This document shows positions 34,616 to 44,800 of a stretch of 64,000 nucleotides of DNA, piece by piece. The stretch is taken from NCBI GenBank assembly GCA_903884655.1, contig CAISFO010000097.1, positions 62,001 to 126,000 on the forward strand, in the 5' to 3' direction. Source of the stretch: an uncultured Holophagaceae bacterium (GTDB taxonomy: Bacteria; Acidobacteriota; Holophagae; Holophagales; Holophagaceae). The notes under the pieces were generated by a model. The model worked only from the letters and a program-made list of their open reading frames with translations. It had not been told where the DNA came from and searched no databases. The first letter of the stretch is position 1. Each line of letters starts with the position of its first letter. The position numbers were made by a program, and so were the translations under genes.

Positions 34616-35734
34616 TCAGTTCTCATCCTGGAGGGGACCCGCCTTGGCTTCCCGGTAGGCCCGTTCCACTGCCGGGCGCAGGAAGTTGCCCATGAATCCG
34701 AACAGTCGCCAGGGATCATCACCGCACATGGCTTTTCGATAACCATCGACCTGAATGGCCTGCTGGGTGGCCTTGAGCGTAAGTCCCTGGTCCACGGCCT
34801 GCCGGACCTGGCCCTGGATGGAGGAGAGCAGGTCGACGACCTGGTTCAGGTACACCCTGTCCTGCATGACCGGGCCGTGGCCAGGTACGAGGGTGTCCAC
34901 GTCAAGGGCCGCCAGCCTTTTCAGGGCCTGGATCCATTCCCCGATGAAGGAGCCGCTGCCGTAGGGAAAGGGCGCCACCACCAGATCGCCGGTCACCAGC
35001 GTCTTTCGCGAAGGAACGTAGACCACGGCGTCACCCCCGGTGTTCCCCCGGCCGGGACAGAAGACCTGGACGTCCAACCCACCCAGGTGGAGGGTCAGTC
35101 CATCCTTGAACGTGACCTGGGGCAGGATGGGTTCCACGGCCAGCAGTTCAGCCCGGTAGACCTCGAACTGCTGGAGTGCGCAGGTGTAGTAGCCGAGTTC
35201 GATGGGCGACAGGGGGCTGCCGTCCTCGTGCTTCCCCTCGGCCAGGAGGCCTTTCACATAGGCGAGGGCCGAGTCGGCGTAACCCGTCGTGATGAACTGC
35301 CGCGCCTTCGTGTCAGCCATCTGCCGGGTGTTGGCGGTGCCAAGGATCACCACACCCGGGAAGGCCTTCAAATACTCGGCGTTGCCCAGCCAGTGGTCGG
35401 GGTGCCAGTGGGTGTTGACGATGTAGCGCACGGGTTTGGACGTGAATCGCCGGATGGCGGCGATGTGCTGACGGGTCACGGAGGGGAACTGGCCCGTGTC
35501 CACCACCAGTGCACCATCCTCACCCACGATCACGACACTGTTGCCGGACACGATGGGGGTCACCCCCTCCGGTGACAGGAACGCCTGGATGCCTTCAGCC
35601 ACTTTCACCTGCTGGTAGGCAGCCGGATCCGCGGCCGACGGGGCGGTACGGACGGGTCCTCCGGCGGAGACAGCCACGCCGGTGTTCAGGGCTAGCACCA
35701 GGGCGAAACACGCATGGCCGAGGTCCGGGATCAA
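34616..35734 (-). CDS. Exported metallo-beta-lactamase-fold hydrolase
   Basis: 372 residues with a hydrophobic N-terminus (CFALVLALNTGVAVSA), so probably periplasmic. The zinc motif HWHPDHWLGN (near residue 109) is complete, with further ligands in PGRGNTGGDAV, TGDLVV and PGHGPVM. Substrate unknown; the family includes lactonases, glyoxalase II and subclass B3-like hydrolases. Its ATG overlaps the stop of the M16 peptidase gene by four bases, so it belongs to the M16/ABC run. Confidence 0.87.
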   Translation of the reverse strand: MIPDLGHACFALVLALNTGVAVSAGGPVRTAPSAADPAAYQQVKVAEGIQAFLSPEGVTPIVSGNSVVIVGEDGALVVDTGQFPSVTRQHIAAIRRFTSKPVRYIVNTHWHPDHWLGNAEYLKAFPGVVILGTANTRQMADTKARQFITTGYADSALAYVKGLLAEGKHEDGSPLSPIELGYYTCALQQFEVYRAELLAVEPILPQVTFKDGLTLHLGGLDVQVFCPGRGNTGGDAVVYVPSRKTLVTGDLVVAPFPYGSGSFIGEWIQALKRLAALDVDTLVPGHGPVMQDRVYLNQVVDLLSSIQGQVRQAVDQGLTLKATQQAIQVDGYRKAMCGDDPWRLFGFMGNFLRPAVERAYREAKAGPLQDEN

Positions 35735-36999
35735 GCGACATCCTCCTTCCGGATCCGGCTGGTCTTTTGCGTCCCCAGGGCGCAGATGCCCATCTGAGCG
35801 GGATCCAGGAGGGTCCGGGCCAGGCGCTGGATGTCTTCGAGCGTGACTGCCTGGATTTCGGCCATCTGCTGGTCGAGGCTGTGCAGCTTGCCCAGGTGGA
35901 TGGCCTGGTGGGCCAGGCTAAACATGCGGCTGCTGCTGCTCTCCTGGCTGAACACCAGACCCGTGCGGGCCTGCAGCTTGGCGCGCTCCAGCTCGTCGGC
36001 CTGGACGCCCTTTTCCTGGATCCGGGCGCACTCGACCATGGTCCGCTGCACCAGCTCCCGGAGCTGGGCCGGGGCGCAGCTGGCGCTGATCTGCAGGGCT
36101 CCGGTGTCGGCGTAGGGGCTCAGGTAGCTGCCCACCTGGTAGCAGAGGCCCCGGCGTTCCCGCAGCTCCATGAAGAGCCGCGAGGCCATGCCACCGCCCA
36201 GCACATGGCTCAAGAGGTGGGCCGCGGCGCGGTCCGACGAATGATGGTCCGGCGCGGGAAAGCCCATGACGAGGTTGGCTTGCTGGAGGTCCTTCCGGGG
36301 CGTGTTCAGCAGGAAGGGCCGGGTTCTTACTTGGGCAATCGGCGCATGGGCCGTGCCCTTGGGTAACCGATCCAGAAGCGGCTTCAGGAGCTCGAGAAAG
36401 GGTTCCGGTTCGATGGCCCCCGCGGCCGCCACCACCAGGTTCGGCGCCCGGTAGGTGTGGTCGAAGAAGGCCCGCGCCTCCAGGGCCCCATAGCTGGAGA
36501 CCTGGTCCCGCCGCCCCAGGATGGGATGGGCCAGGGGTGTGCCTTCCCAGAAGCCTCCGTAAAAGAGCTCGCTCACCCAGTCGTCCGGCTGGTCCTCGCT
36601 CTGGGCGATCTCCTCCAGGATGACCCCCCGCTCGCGGATCAGTTCCTCACCATCGAAGCGCGGTGCGGTCACCAGCTCGCCCAGCAGGTGCACCAGCTCC
36701 GGCAGCTGATCGGCCAGCACCTTGCCATAGAAGCAGGCCACCTCCTTGCCCGTGAAGGCATCCACATGACCGCCCAGGCGGTCCGTGGCCGCTGCCAGCT
36801 CGTCAGGGGTGGGATAGGCCTCGGTGCCCTTGAAGACCGTGTGCTCCAGGAAGTGGGCCAGGCCTTCTTCCGCGGGGCCTTCGTGGCGCGAACCTCGCCG
36901 CACCCAGAAGCCCACCGCGCAGCTCCGCACATGGGGGAGCTGCTCAAGCAGAATCTCGGTGCCTTCTGGGGTGAGGGTGCGGAGGGGGGAATTCGACAT
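35731..36999 (-). CDS. M16-family zinc peptidase
   Basis: 422 residues, the length of one M16B peptidase subunit. The inverted zinc motif HFLEH is at residues 49-53, and the third ligand Glu lies in ERGVILEEIAQSED (about 125-138). The second half has the conserved GGGMASRLFMELRERRGLCY block. There is no signal peptide, so it is cytoplasmic. Such enzymes cut peptides, in some cases maturing exported peptides. It lies 25 bases after an ABC permease and overlaps the metallo-hydrolase gene, which suggests a joint role. Confidence 0.92.
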   Translation of the reverse strand: MSNSPLRTLTPEGTEILLEQLPHVRSCAVGFWVRRGSRHEGPAEEGLAHFLEHTVFKGTEAYPTPDELAAATDRLGGHVDAFTGKEVACFYGKVLADQLPELVHLLGELVTAPRFDGEELIRERGVILEEIAQSEDQPDDWVSELFYGGFWEGTPLAHPILGRRDQVSSYGALEARAFFDHTYRAPNLVVAAAGAIEPEPFLELLKPLLDRLPKGTAHAPIAQVRTRPFLLNTPRKDLQQANLVMGFPAPDHHSSDRAAAHLLSHVLGGGMASRLFMELRERRGLCYQVGSYLSPYADTGALQISASCAPAQLRELVQRTMVECARIQEKGVQADELERAKLQARTGLVFSQESSSSRMFSLAHQAIHLGKLHSLDQQMAEIQAVTLEDIQRLARTLLDPAQMGICALGTQKTSRIRKEDVA

Positions 37000-37024
37000 C
37001 GCACCAGTCTACCGCCAGGGTCCC

Positions 37025-37810
37025 CTACCCCTCTGCTTCGCTTCCGGCCAGTCCAATGGGCGTGCGCTGGAGTTTCCAACCCGCCAGGGCCCAGCAGAGC
37101 GCACCGATAGCCAGCAGGGCCAGGAATGCCAGGGCCGGGTGGGTGGTCACCTGTTCCTGGGCCAGCAACTGGCTGGACTGCACCTCGGCGGCCCGGCTGC
37201 CCGCCAGGCTCTCGATGTGGTGGGTGAAGGTAAGGCGCTGCAGCGAGGGCGGGAAGATTCGCACCAGGGGCTCCCAGAGGAAGAAGTAGAGGGCGCCCCA
37301 GAGCGTGCCCCGCTTGAACACCAGGCCCACCAGGGTCATCAAGGCCAGTTCCCCCCACCAGGCACCCACCAGGGCCAGGATCCGGACCGGCAGCAGGCCC
37401 GGATCTCCTCCAAGGATCTGGAGGCCCAGAACCCCAAGGGCGAGCCAAGCCGACCCCCATAGGAACCAGGGCAGGCCCTTCCCCAGCGGCAGGGCCCAGG
37501 CGGGAGCAGGGCGGGTCAGCAGCAGGGGCAGGGTGCGCTGCTCCAGGTCCTCGCGGATGCCAGCCGGGGCCGCCACCAGAGCCATGATGGGCAGCATCAT
37601 CTTGACGAGCACCTCGTGGAAGACCTTCACAGCCTCGGCGGAACTGGCGTCGCCGCCCTGCATTCGCACGATGGTGAAGATCAGGATGCTGAGACCCACG
37701 GGCAGGATCACCAGGCCCGCCAGGACCCAGCCGCGGCCCTGGAGCACGCGAGGCGCATAGCCCAGGGCCGTGGCCCGGATCGTCGCCAGGGGAGAAGGGG
37801 CGGCGTTCAT
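37025..37810 (-). CDS. ABC transporter permease (ABC-2 type), first pair
   Basis: 261 residues with about six membrane helices. The motif REDLEQRTLPLLLTRP (around residues 85-100) is the cytoplasmic loop typical of ABC-2 permeases of the NatB/GldF kind. Its start overlaps the ATPase gene by four bases, and it precedes the M16 gene by 25 bases. The substrate is unknown. Confidence 0.85.
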   Translation of the reverse strand: MNAAPSPLATIRATALGYAPRVLQGRGWVLAGLVILPVGLSILIFTIVRMQGGDASSAEAVKVFHEVLVKMMLPIMALVAAPAGIREDLEQRTLPLLLTRPAPAWALPLGKGLPWFLWGSAWLALGVLGLQILGGDPGLLPVRILALVGAWWGELALMTLVGLVFKRGTLWGALYFFLWEPLVRIFPPSLQRLTFTHHIESLAGSRAAEVQSSQLLAQEQVTTHPALAFLALLAIGALCWALAGWKLQRTPIGLAGSEAEG

Positions 37811-38727
37811 GCGTGATCCTTGGTGAGGTACTGAAACACGGCATCCAGGTTGAGGTCTAAAGGATCCAGGGCGCGGAGCGGGATGGCGCCTTCGGCCGCA
37901 GCCTGCTGGAGCCGGGGCAGGAAGTCCCGGGGTGAGCGCACGGACAGCACCACCGCCTCCTCCTCCATGCGCAGGGCCGCCAGTTCCGGCTGCTCCACGG
38001 CCCAGCGGGCGAGCACCTGGGCCTCGCCCGTGAGGCGCAGCTCCACCGGGTGGCGATCCAGCAGCTGCCGGATCTCCGTGACCGTGCCTTCCGCCAGCAG
38101 GCGGCCCCGGAAGAGCAGCAGGATGCGGTCCGTGAGCTGGGCGATCTCGCCCAGGATGTGACTCGATACCAGGATGCGCGTGCCCTTCTCGGCGAGGTCC
38201 CGCAGCAGGGCCATCAGGGTGAGGCGTGCCTCCGGGTCGAGCCCATTGAAGGGCTCGTCGAGGATGAGCAGCTCAGGCTCGTGCAGCAGCGCCTGGGACA
38301 GCCGCATGCGCTGGCGCATGCCCTTGGACATGCGGGCGAAGGTGAGGTGGGACCGGTCGGCCATGCCCACGGTCTGCAGTGCCCTGGCCATGGCAGCCTT
38401 CAGCCCCTCGCCGGACAATCCCGACAGCTCGCCCATCATACGCAGCCAGCGATCGGCCCGCAGGCCGGTGGGCAGGCGGTCGCCCTCGGGCACCAGGCCC
38501 ACCCGGGCCAGGACCGCGGGGTTGCGGAAGGGGGCCTCGCCGAAGACGCGCACCGCGCCCCCGGAGGGCGGCAGCAGACCGGACACCAGCTGAAGCAGGG
38601 AGGATTTCCCGGCCCCGTTGGGTCCCAGCAGGCCTGTGATGCCCCCGCCCCCGGGCAGCTCGAAGCTGGTGGGACTCAGGCCGAGGATGGGACCGTAGCG
38701 GAGGGAGGCGCGATCGAGTGAGAGCAT
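37807..38727 (-). CDS. ABC transporter ATP-binding protein, first pair
   Basis: 306 residues. Walker A is GPNGAGKSS (about 36-44), the signature is MSKGMRQRMRLSQAL and Walker B is LLILDEPFNGLDP. A C-terminal extension of about 90 residues (EAQVLARWAVEQPEL) is shared with CcmA/NatA-type exporters. It overlaps the permease genes on both sides (by four bases and one base), so it is made together with them. Confidence 0.92.
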   Translation of the reverse strand: MLSLDRASLRYGPILGLSPTSFELPGGGGITGLLGPNGAGKSSLLQLVSGLLPPSGGAVRVFGEAPFRNPAVLARVGLVPEGDRLPTGLRADRWLRMMGELSGLSGEGLKAAMARALQTVGMADRSHLTFARMSKGMRQRMRLSQALLHEPELLILDEPFNGLDPEARLTLMALLRDLAEKGTRILVSSHILGEIAQLTDRILLLFRGRLLAEGTVTEIRQLLDRHPVELRLTGEAQVLARWAVEQPELAALRMEEEAVVLSVRSPRDFLPRLQQAAAEGAIPLRALDPLDLNLDAVFQYLTKDHA

Positions 38728-39587
38728 CAGATCACCGCCTCGGAGGGCCGGGTCCGCCGGGCCGCCACCCAGGTCCAGAGGCCGATGTGGAAGGCCGTGC
38801 CCAGAACCGCCGGGAGCCAGGCCACCAGGGGCCGCTCCACGCCCACCAGCAGCTGGGGCCAGGTCTCCGCCAGCAAAATCGGATTCAGGGCATCCACCGC
38901 CGGCAGGCCCGCGAGGCCATGGATCATGGAGGCCAGGGTGCTGGCGCCCAGCACCAGACCCAGCACCCAGCCCACACCGGCCCTCGGCGTGGCGGCCATG
39001 CTGGAGGCGCCCACAGCCAACGAACCCATGAGCACCGAGCTGATGGCCATGGCGGGCAGCAGGCGAAGGGGCGCCGTCACCCAGACTGGTCCCTGGGCTC
39101 CGGCCAGCAGCAGAGACATGAGCCAGGGCAGCAGGGCGAAGGGCAGCAGAATGAGGAAGGGCAGCAGAGAGGCGAATCCCAGCTTGGCCAGAAGGTAGTC
39201 CCTGGGTGTCACGGGGTGGGCGTACATCAGGGGCCTCACGCGGTAGAGCGTATCCCGGGCCACGAGGCCACCACCCACCAGGGCCACCAGGAACCAGAGC
39301 AGATAGCTGGCGGGATTCAGCAGGTCCGCCTGGAAGGCCGCGCCCTGGGTCAGGATCGTCTTGGCGAAATCCTGCATGGGTTTGAGGGCCTGATTCGTGT
39401 GGAGCAGATGATCCAGGTAGATCCTCGCCACCTTCCAGAGCAGCAGGAGGAGGAAGGTGAAGCCGAAGAAGCGGCCGATCTTCTGGCGCCAGAGCCGCGT
39501 GAAATCGAAGCGCATGAGCACCAGGGCCGGCGGCTGGCCCAGAGTCAGATCTGGCGCGGGGGGAAGCGTGGGGGCGTAGATGGGCAT
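38727..39587 (-). CDS. ABC transporter permease, second pair
   Basis: 286 residues. An N-terminal Pro-rich stretch precedes a first helix at about 38-58, with five more to the C-terminus. The loop YRVRPLMYAHPVTPRDYLLAKL is typical of ABC-2 permeases that carry large ectodomain loops between helices 1 and 2. One base overlaps the first ATPase gene. Together with the second ATPase it forms a distinct transporter from the first pair. Confidence 0.85.
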   Translation of the reverse strand: MPIYAPTLPPAPDLTLGQPPALVLMRFDFTRLWRQKIGRFFGFTFLLLLLWKVARIYLDHLLHTNQALKPMQDFAKTILTQGAAFQADLLNPASYLLWFLVALVGGGLVARDTLYRVRPLMYAHPVTPRDYLLAKLGFASLLPFLILLPFALLPWLMSLLLAGAQGPVWVTAPLRLLPAMAISSVLMGSLAVGASSMAATPRAGVGWVLGLVLGASTLASMIHGLAGLPAVDALNPILLAETWPQLLVGVERPLVAWLPAVLGTAFHIGLWTWVAARRTRPSEAVI

Positions 39588-39589
39588 GA

Positions 39590-40522
39590 CTAAGCCCTCC
39601 CTGGATGGAGGGCTCGCAAGAGCACTTCGTCCAGCCGGTCGTGGCGGGGGGTCACCTGGACCAGGGTCGCGCCACGGGACTGGGCCCAGCGGAAGACGCC
39701 TGCGGGATCGGTCTCGGCCAGTTCCAGATCGTAGAGGCCATTCCGTGCTTCAAGCACGGTGCCCAGTTCCACAAGGCCTGCCTCCTGGCCCGCGTCCAGG
39801 GGATCCAGGAAGCGCAGTTCCACGCGCCTGGCCAGAGCCTTCCTCAGGCCCGCCATCGAACCCGCCGCCTTGATCTCACCCTGGTCCAGGATCACCAGCT
39901 GGTCCGCCACCCGCTCGACATCCCCCAGCAGGTGCGAGGCCAGGATGACGCCCGTGCCCAGTTCGGCGTGGACGCGCAGCACCAGGTCCAGCATGCGGCG
40001 CCGACCGTCTGGATCCAGGCCATTGGTGGGCTCATCCAGGAAGATCAACTCGGGGCTGTGCACCAGGGCCTGGGCCAGCTTCACCCGCTGACGCATGCCG
40101 GTGGAGTAGCCGCTGACGGGCCGGTACCGGGATTCGTCCAGCCCTACGAAATAGAGCACTTCGTGGGCCCGGTCCCGGGCGGCCTCGGGGGCGAGCCCGC
40201 TCAGCTCCCCCCAGAAGGCCACCTGTTCATAGGCGCTGGCATCTTCGATGAGGGCATCGTACTCGGGCATGTAGCCGATGCGGGCCCGCAGCCTCGCCGA
40301 TTCCGGTCCGCCCAGAGCCACGCCCAATACCGTGCCTGATCCCCTTGAAGGTGTCAGCAGGCCCAGCAGGGCCTTCAGCAGGGTGGACTTGCCGGCTCCG
40401 TTGGGGCCCAGCAGGCCCACGATGCCGTGCTCAAGGGACAGGGTCAGCCCTTTCAAGGCCGGCACCGCGGCCGCCTGGTACCGCACTTCCAGCTGCTCGA
40501 AGGCGATCAACGAATCCTCCAT
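39590..40522 (-). CDS. ABC transporter ATP-binding protein, second pair
   Basis: 310 residues, first gene of the six-gene run. Walker A is GPNGAGKST (about 40-48), the signature is YSTGMRQRVKLAQAL and Walker B is LIFLDEPTNGLDP. It is about 40% similar by eye to the first ATPase, so the two pairs probably arose by duplication. The 100 bases upstream are shared with the divergent membrane-protein gene at 40623 and must hold the promoter for the run. Confidence 0.92.
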   Translation of the reverse strand: MEDSLIAFEQLEVRYQAAAVPALKGLTLSLEHGIVGLLGPNGAGKSTLLKALLGLLTPSRGSGTVLGVALGGPESARLRARIGYMPEYDALIEDASAYEQVAFWGELSGLAPEAARDRAHEVLYFVGLDESRYRPVSGYSTGMRQRVKLAQALVHSPELIFLDEPTNGLDPDGRRRMLDLVLRVHAELGTGVILASHLLGDVERVADQLVILDQGEIKAAGSMAGLRKALARRVELRFLDPLDAGQEAGLVELGTVLEARNGLYDLELAETDPAGVFRWAQSRGATLVQVTPRHDRLDEVLLRALHPGRA

Positions 40523-40622
40523 GTGGCGCTCAAATCATCTCCAGGATGTTGTCTGCTACGAACCAGGAAGGATATCGATTAGGCTGTACGCCACCATCCT
40601 CCCATCACCTGGATCTCTTCGC

Positions 40623-41837
40623 ATGCAACTCCTGGACTGGCCCTACCTGGACGCCCTGCAGACCGGGGCGCTGGCGGCCCTTTGTGTCAGCTTCGGAGCC
40701 GACGCCTATTCCCGTCGGGACAAGATGATGGCCTGGCTCTCGCTCTCCTGCCTCCTGGTGGGCCTGCGCCACGCGGTCCTGGCCATGACGGTGTTGCCCA
40801 CCCTGGATCCCGATCTGCTGGACCGGGCCCAGAGCCTGCTGGTGTCCTTCGGCTTCATCGCCCTCTGCGCGGCCATCACCGAGCTGTTCCCGCGCCAGGT
40901 CCCCCGGCGGTTCTCCCTCTGGATCACCCTGGGCATGGCCCCGAACTTCCTCCGACACTTCCTGCTCCCCCACCCGGGCACCTGGGACCACTGGCTGCAC
41001 CATGCCGTCAACGTCAACTACCTCGTGGGCTGCGGTTTCATCGTCTACTGGACCCTCAAGGCCCGACAGGACGGCGACCCCATGGGCAAGCGGCTCTTCC
41101 TGGGCTTCCTGGGCCTGATCCTTCCCGTGGTGGTGGAAATCGCAGCTCTCAGTTTCTTCGACCGGAAGATCCGCCTCTCCGGGTTCAGCCTGGTGGCTCT
41201 CGCCATGGGCATCGGCACCTCCTGGCAGTGGCTGGTGGCCAGCGCCATGGAATCCCGCCTCCGGTTGGCTGAATCCGAAGCGGAGATCTGGCGCAGCCTG
41301 GTGCCGGGCAATGTCTTCCGCACCGACACCCCCTCCCTACAGATGGAAAGCCTGTTCGGTCCCACCTGGCCCGACCGGATCCGGTCCAGGCCTGATGCTC
41401 AGCTGGTGGGTTCCGACGGGACCACCTACCAGATTCGAAGCCGTCCCCTGCACCACCGGGAGCGCCTCGGGTATTTTGAGCGCGAGGAGATCACCCGGAC
41501 CGGCCACCAGGGCTTTCTGTCTGGATGGACCGTGGGCCTGGGAATGGATGATGCCTATGAAAGCGCAAGGCTGAAGGCAGTACTGAAGGCCTGGGGCGCG
41601 GATGTGCAGACTTGGGGTACCGTGCCACCCCGGGAGGGACCCTATCCGAGCGTGCTGCTCTGGGCCAGGGAGCCGAGCATTCTTTCGGTGTGGCGGGAAG
41701 ACGACCTTCTGCGCCGCCGCCCCCGCTGGATCCAGATCGGCGGACCCATCACCGAAGGCCCCCATGCTCGCCTGGAGATCGGCGCGACCGAGTCGGCCCT
41801 CCAGATCACCCTGGAACAGCTGCTCTCCCGGCGCTGA
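40623..41837 (+). CDS. Membrane protein with seven helices and a soluble C-terminal domain
   Basis: 404 residues from the ATG at 40623; the open frame begins earlier only as antisense of the ABC gene. The first 215 residues contain about seven membrane helices with an HH and HPG loop (around 115-125). A cytoplasmic part follows from about 220, with an acidic helix (RLAESEAEIWRSL) and an alpha/beta C-terminus ending in the pattern ITLEQLLSRR. I recognise no known receptor or enzyme motif. The layout is like 7TM sensor proteins, but that is inference. Divergent from the ABC run and 48 bases before dnaE. Confidence 0.6.
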   Translation: MQLLDWPYLDALQTGALAALCVSFGADAYSRRDKMMAWLSLSCLLVGLRHAVLAMTVLPTLDPDLLDRAQSLLVSFGFIALCAAITELFPRQVPRRFSLWITLGMAPNFLRHFLLPHPGTWDHWLHHAVNVNYLVGCGFIVYWTLKARQDGDPMGKRLFLGFLGLILPVVVEIAALSFFDRKIRLSGFSLVALAMGIGTSWQWLVASAMESRLRLAESEAEIWRSLVPGNVFRTDTPSLQMESLFGPTWPDRIRSRPDAQLVGSDGTTYQIRSRPLHHRERLGYFEREEITRTGHQGFLSGWTVGLGMDDAYESARLKAVLKAWGADVQTWGTVPPREGPYPSVLLWAREPSILSVWREDDLLRRRPRWIQIGGPITEGPHARLEIGATESALQITLEQLLSRR

Positions 41838-41885
41838 TCCTGGGGCACTTGCCCGAAACCGGAAGGTCCATTGGAGAATGGGCCC

Positions 41886-44800
41886 ATGAGTTTCGCCCAC
41901 CTGCATCTGCACACCGAGCACTCCCTCCTCGACGGCTTGACCCGGATTCCCGAGCTGGTGAAGAAGTGCCGCGCCTCCGGGATGCCCGCCGTGGCCGTCA
42001 CGGACCACGGCAACATGTTCGGCATGATGAAGCTCTTCGATGCTTGCGAGAAAACCCAGGATGCCGAAGGGAACTGGGCCGTGAAACCCATCCTGGGCTG
42101 CGAAGTCTATGTGGCGCCGAAGACACGCTTCGACAAGAAGCTTGAAGCCAAGAACACCACGGGCGAAGAAGGCCTGGAGGACTGCGTGGATCCCAGCGGC
42201 AGTCGGGATGCCGGCTACCACCTGGTGCTGCTGGCGAAGAACTCCGAAGGCTTCACGAACCTTTCGAAGCTGGTGTCTGCGGGCTTCACGGAAGGTTTCT
42301 ACTACAAGCCCCGGGTGGACAAGGACCTCCTCCGGCAGTACAGCCGGGGCCTCATCGCCCTGTCCGCCTGCCTGGGCGGCGAGGTGCAGGCCCGCATCCT
42401 GCAGAACCGGCTGGACCAGGCGGAACGCGTCTCGCGGGATTTCCGCGACATCTTCGGCGAGGACTTCTACCTGGAGATCCAGGATCAGGGCTTCGACAAG
42501 GAGCGGGAGATCATCCCCTTCCAGCAGGAGCTGGCGGCGAAGCTGGGCATCCCCCTGGTGGCCACGAACGACGCCCACTACCTCAACCACGAGGACGCCG
42601 ACCTGCATGACACGCTCCTTTGCATCGGCACCAAAACCACCAAGGCCAAGGAGAAGCGCATGCGCTTTTCCACGGACCAGTTCTATGTGAAGACCCCTGC
42701 CGAAATGCGTTCAGTCTTCCCGGACCATCCGGAGTACCTGGAACGCACCCTCGAGATCGCGGCCAAGGTGGACCTCTTCCCCATCACGCGGAAGCCCGTC
42801 ACCCCTCGCTTCCCCGTGCCTGAGGGCTACGACCTGGAGTCCTACTTCCTTCACATCGCCAAGGACACCTTCGAGCAGCGCCTGGTTGAATGCCGGCCCC
42901 TCTGGCAACAGGGCGCCCTCAAGCATGCCGAGGAGAAATACCGCGAGCGCCTAACCTTCGAGCTGGACATGATCCTCAAGATGGGCTTCCCGGGCTACTT
43001 CCTGCTGGTCTGGGACTTCATCCGCGAGGCCCGGGAGATGGGCGTGCCCGTGGGACCGGGCCGCGGTTCGGCGGCGGGCAGCATCGTGGCCTGGTCCATG
43101 AAGATCACGGACATCGATCCCATGCAGTACGACCTGCTCTTCGAACGCTTCCTGAATCCCGAGCGGGTGTCCATGCCCGACGTGGATATCGACTTCTGCC
43201 GGGACGGACGCCAGCGGGTCATCGACTATGTCACCGAAAAATACGGCCAGGACAAGGTGAGCAACATCATTACCATCAATCAGCTCAAGACCAAGGCCGT
43301 CATCAAGGACGTGGCGCGGGTCTTCGAGAAGGACTTCGCCTTCGCCAACAACCTCACCAAGCTCGTGCCCCAGGAGCCGGGCAAGCCCATGAGCATCGGC
43401 GAAGCCCTGAAGCAGAGCGACAAGCTGCGGGAGCTCTACGAGACTGATCCCGAGGTGAAGAACATCCTCGACATTTCCGCCCGCCTGGAGGGCCTGTCCC
43501 GCAACACGGGCGTCCATGCGGCGGGGGTCATCATCGCGCCGGACGAACTCACCCAGTTCGCGCCCCTCAGCGTGGACAAGGACAAGAAGGTGATGGTGCA
43601 GTACACGATGGTGGAGGCCGAAGGGGCGGGCCTGCTGAAGATGGACTTCCTGGGGCTGGAGACCCTGACCCAGATTGCCAAGACCCAGGAGGTCATCGCG
43701 CGGCGCCATGGCCAGCCCAAGGACATGACCACCATCCGCACCTTCGACGACAGGAAGACCTTCGAGCTGTTCTCCGCCGGGGACACTGACGGCGTCTTCC
43801 AGTTCGAATCCGGCGGCATGAAGCAGCTGCTGCGCCAGCTGGGCCCGGACCGATTCGATGACCTCATCGCCCTGAACGCCCTGTTCAGGCCCGGCCCTCT
43901 GGGCGCGGGCATGGGCAACACCTACGTGGAGCGTCGCCATGGCCGCGAGCCCGTCACCTACATGTTCGCGGACCTGGAGCCCATCCTCTCCCCCACCTAC
44001 GGCGTGATCCTCTACCAGGAGCAGGTCATGCAGATCGCCAGCCTCATCGCCGGGTACTCCCTGGGCGAGGCGGACATGCTGCGCCGGGCCATGGGCAAGA
44101 AGGATAAGGAGAAGATGGCCAAGGAGAAATCCAAGTTCATCGAACGTGGTGTGGACCGCAAGTACGACAAGATCAAGGTCGCGGAACTCTTCGACCTCAT
44201 CGAGTTCTTCGCTGGTTATGGTTTCAACAAGAGCCACAGCGCGGCCTACGCCATGGTGGCCTACGAGACCGCCTACCTGAAGGCCAACTACCCCGTGGAA
44301 TTCATGGCGGGTCTGCTGTCCACCAAGTCTGGACGAACGGACGACGTGGCCAAGTACGTGCAGAACTGCAGGGAGCGGGGCATCGACGTGCTTGGCCCCG
44401 ACATCAACGAATCAGCCCTGGACTTCACGGCCACTGGCGATCGGCAAATCCGGTTCGGCTTTGCCGCCGTCAAGGGGCTTGGAGACGCTGCGCTGCAGGC
44501 CATCCTCGAAGCCCGCCAGAACGAAGGACGCTTCAAGGACCTCTTCCACGCCCTCAAGAGCACGGATCTGCAGAAAGCCAACCGCAAGGTCTGGGAATCC
44601 CTCATCAAGGCCGGGGCCTTCGACAGTCTGGAGCCCAACCGGGCCGCCCTGCTGCAGGGCCTGCCGGACGCAGTGTCCGCCGCCTCCCGAGGGACCGGTG
44701 ATACGGGCATGACCAGCCTCTTCGACGACGCGGAAATGGCCACCCTCATCGATGATTGGCGGGTGCCCGAGAACACGGAACCCTGGGACCGGAGAACCCG

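Noticed and set aside
34415..35575. Plus-strand open frame of 386 codons
   Set aside because: Antisense to the metallo-hydrolase and the decayed gene; no motif.
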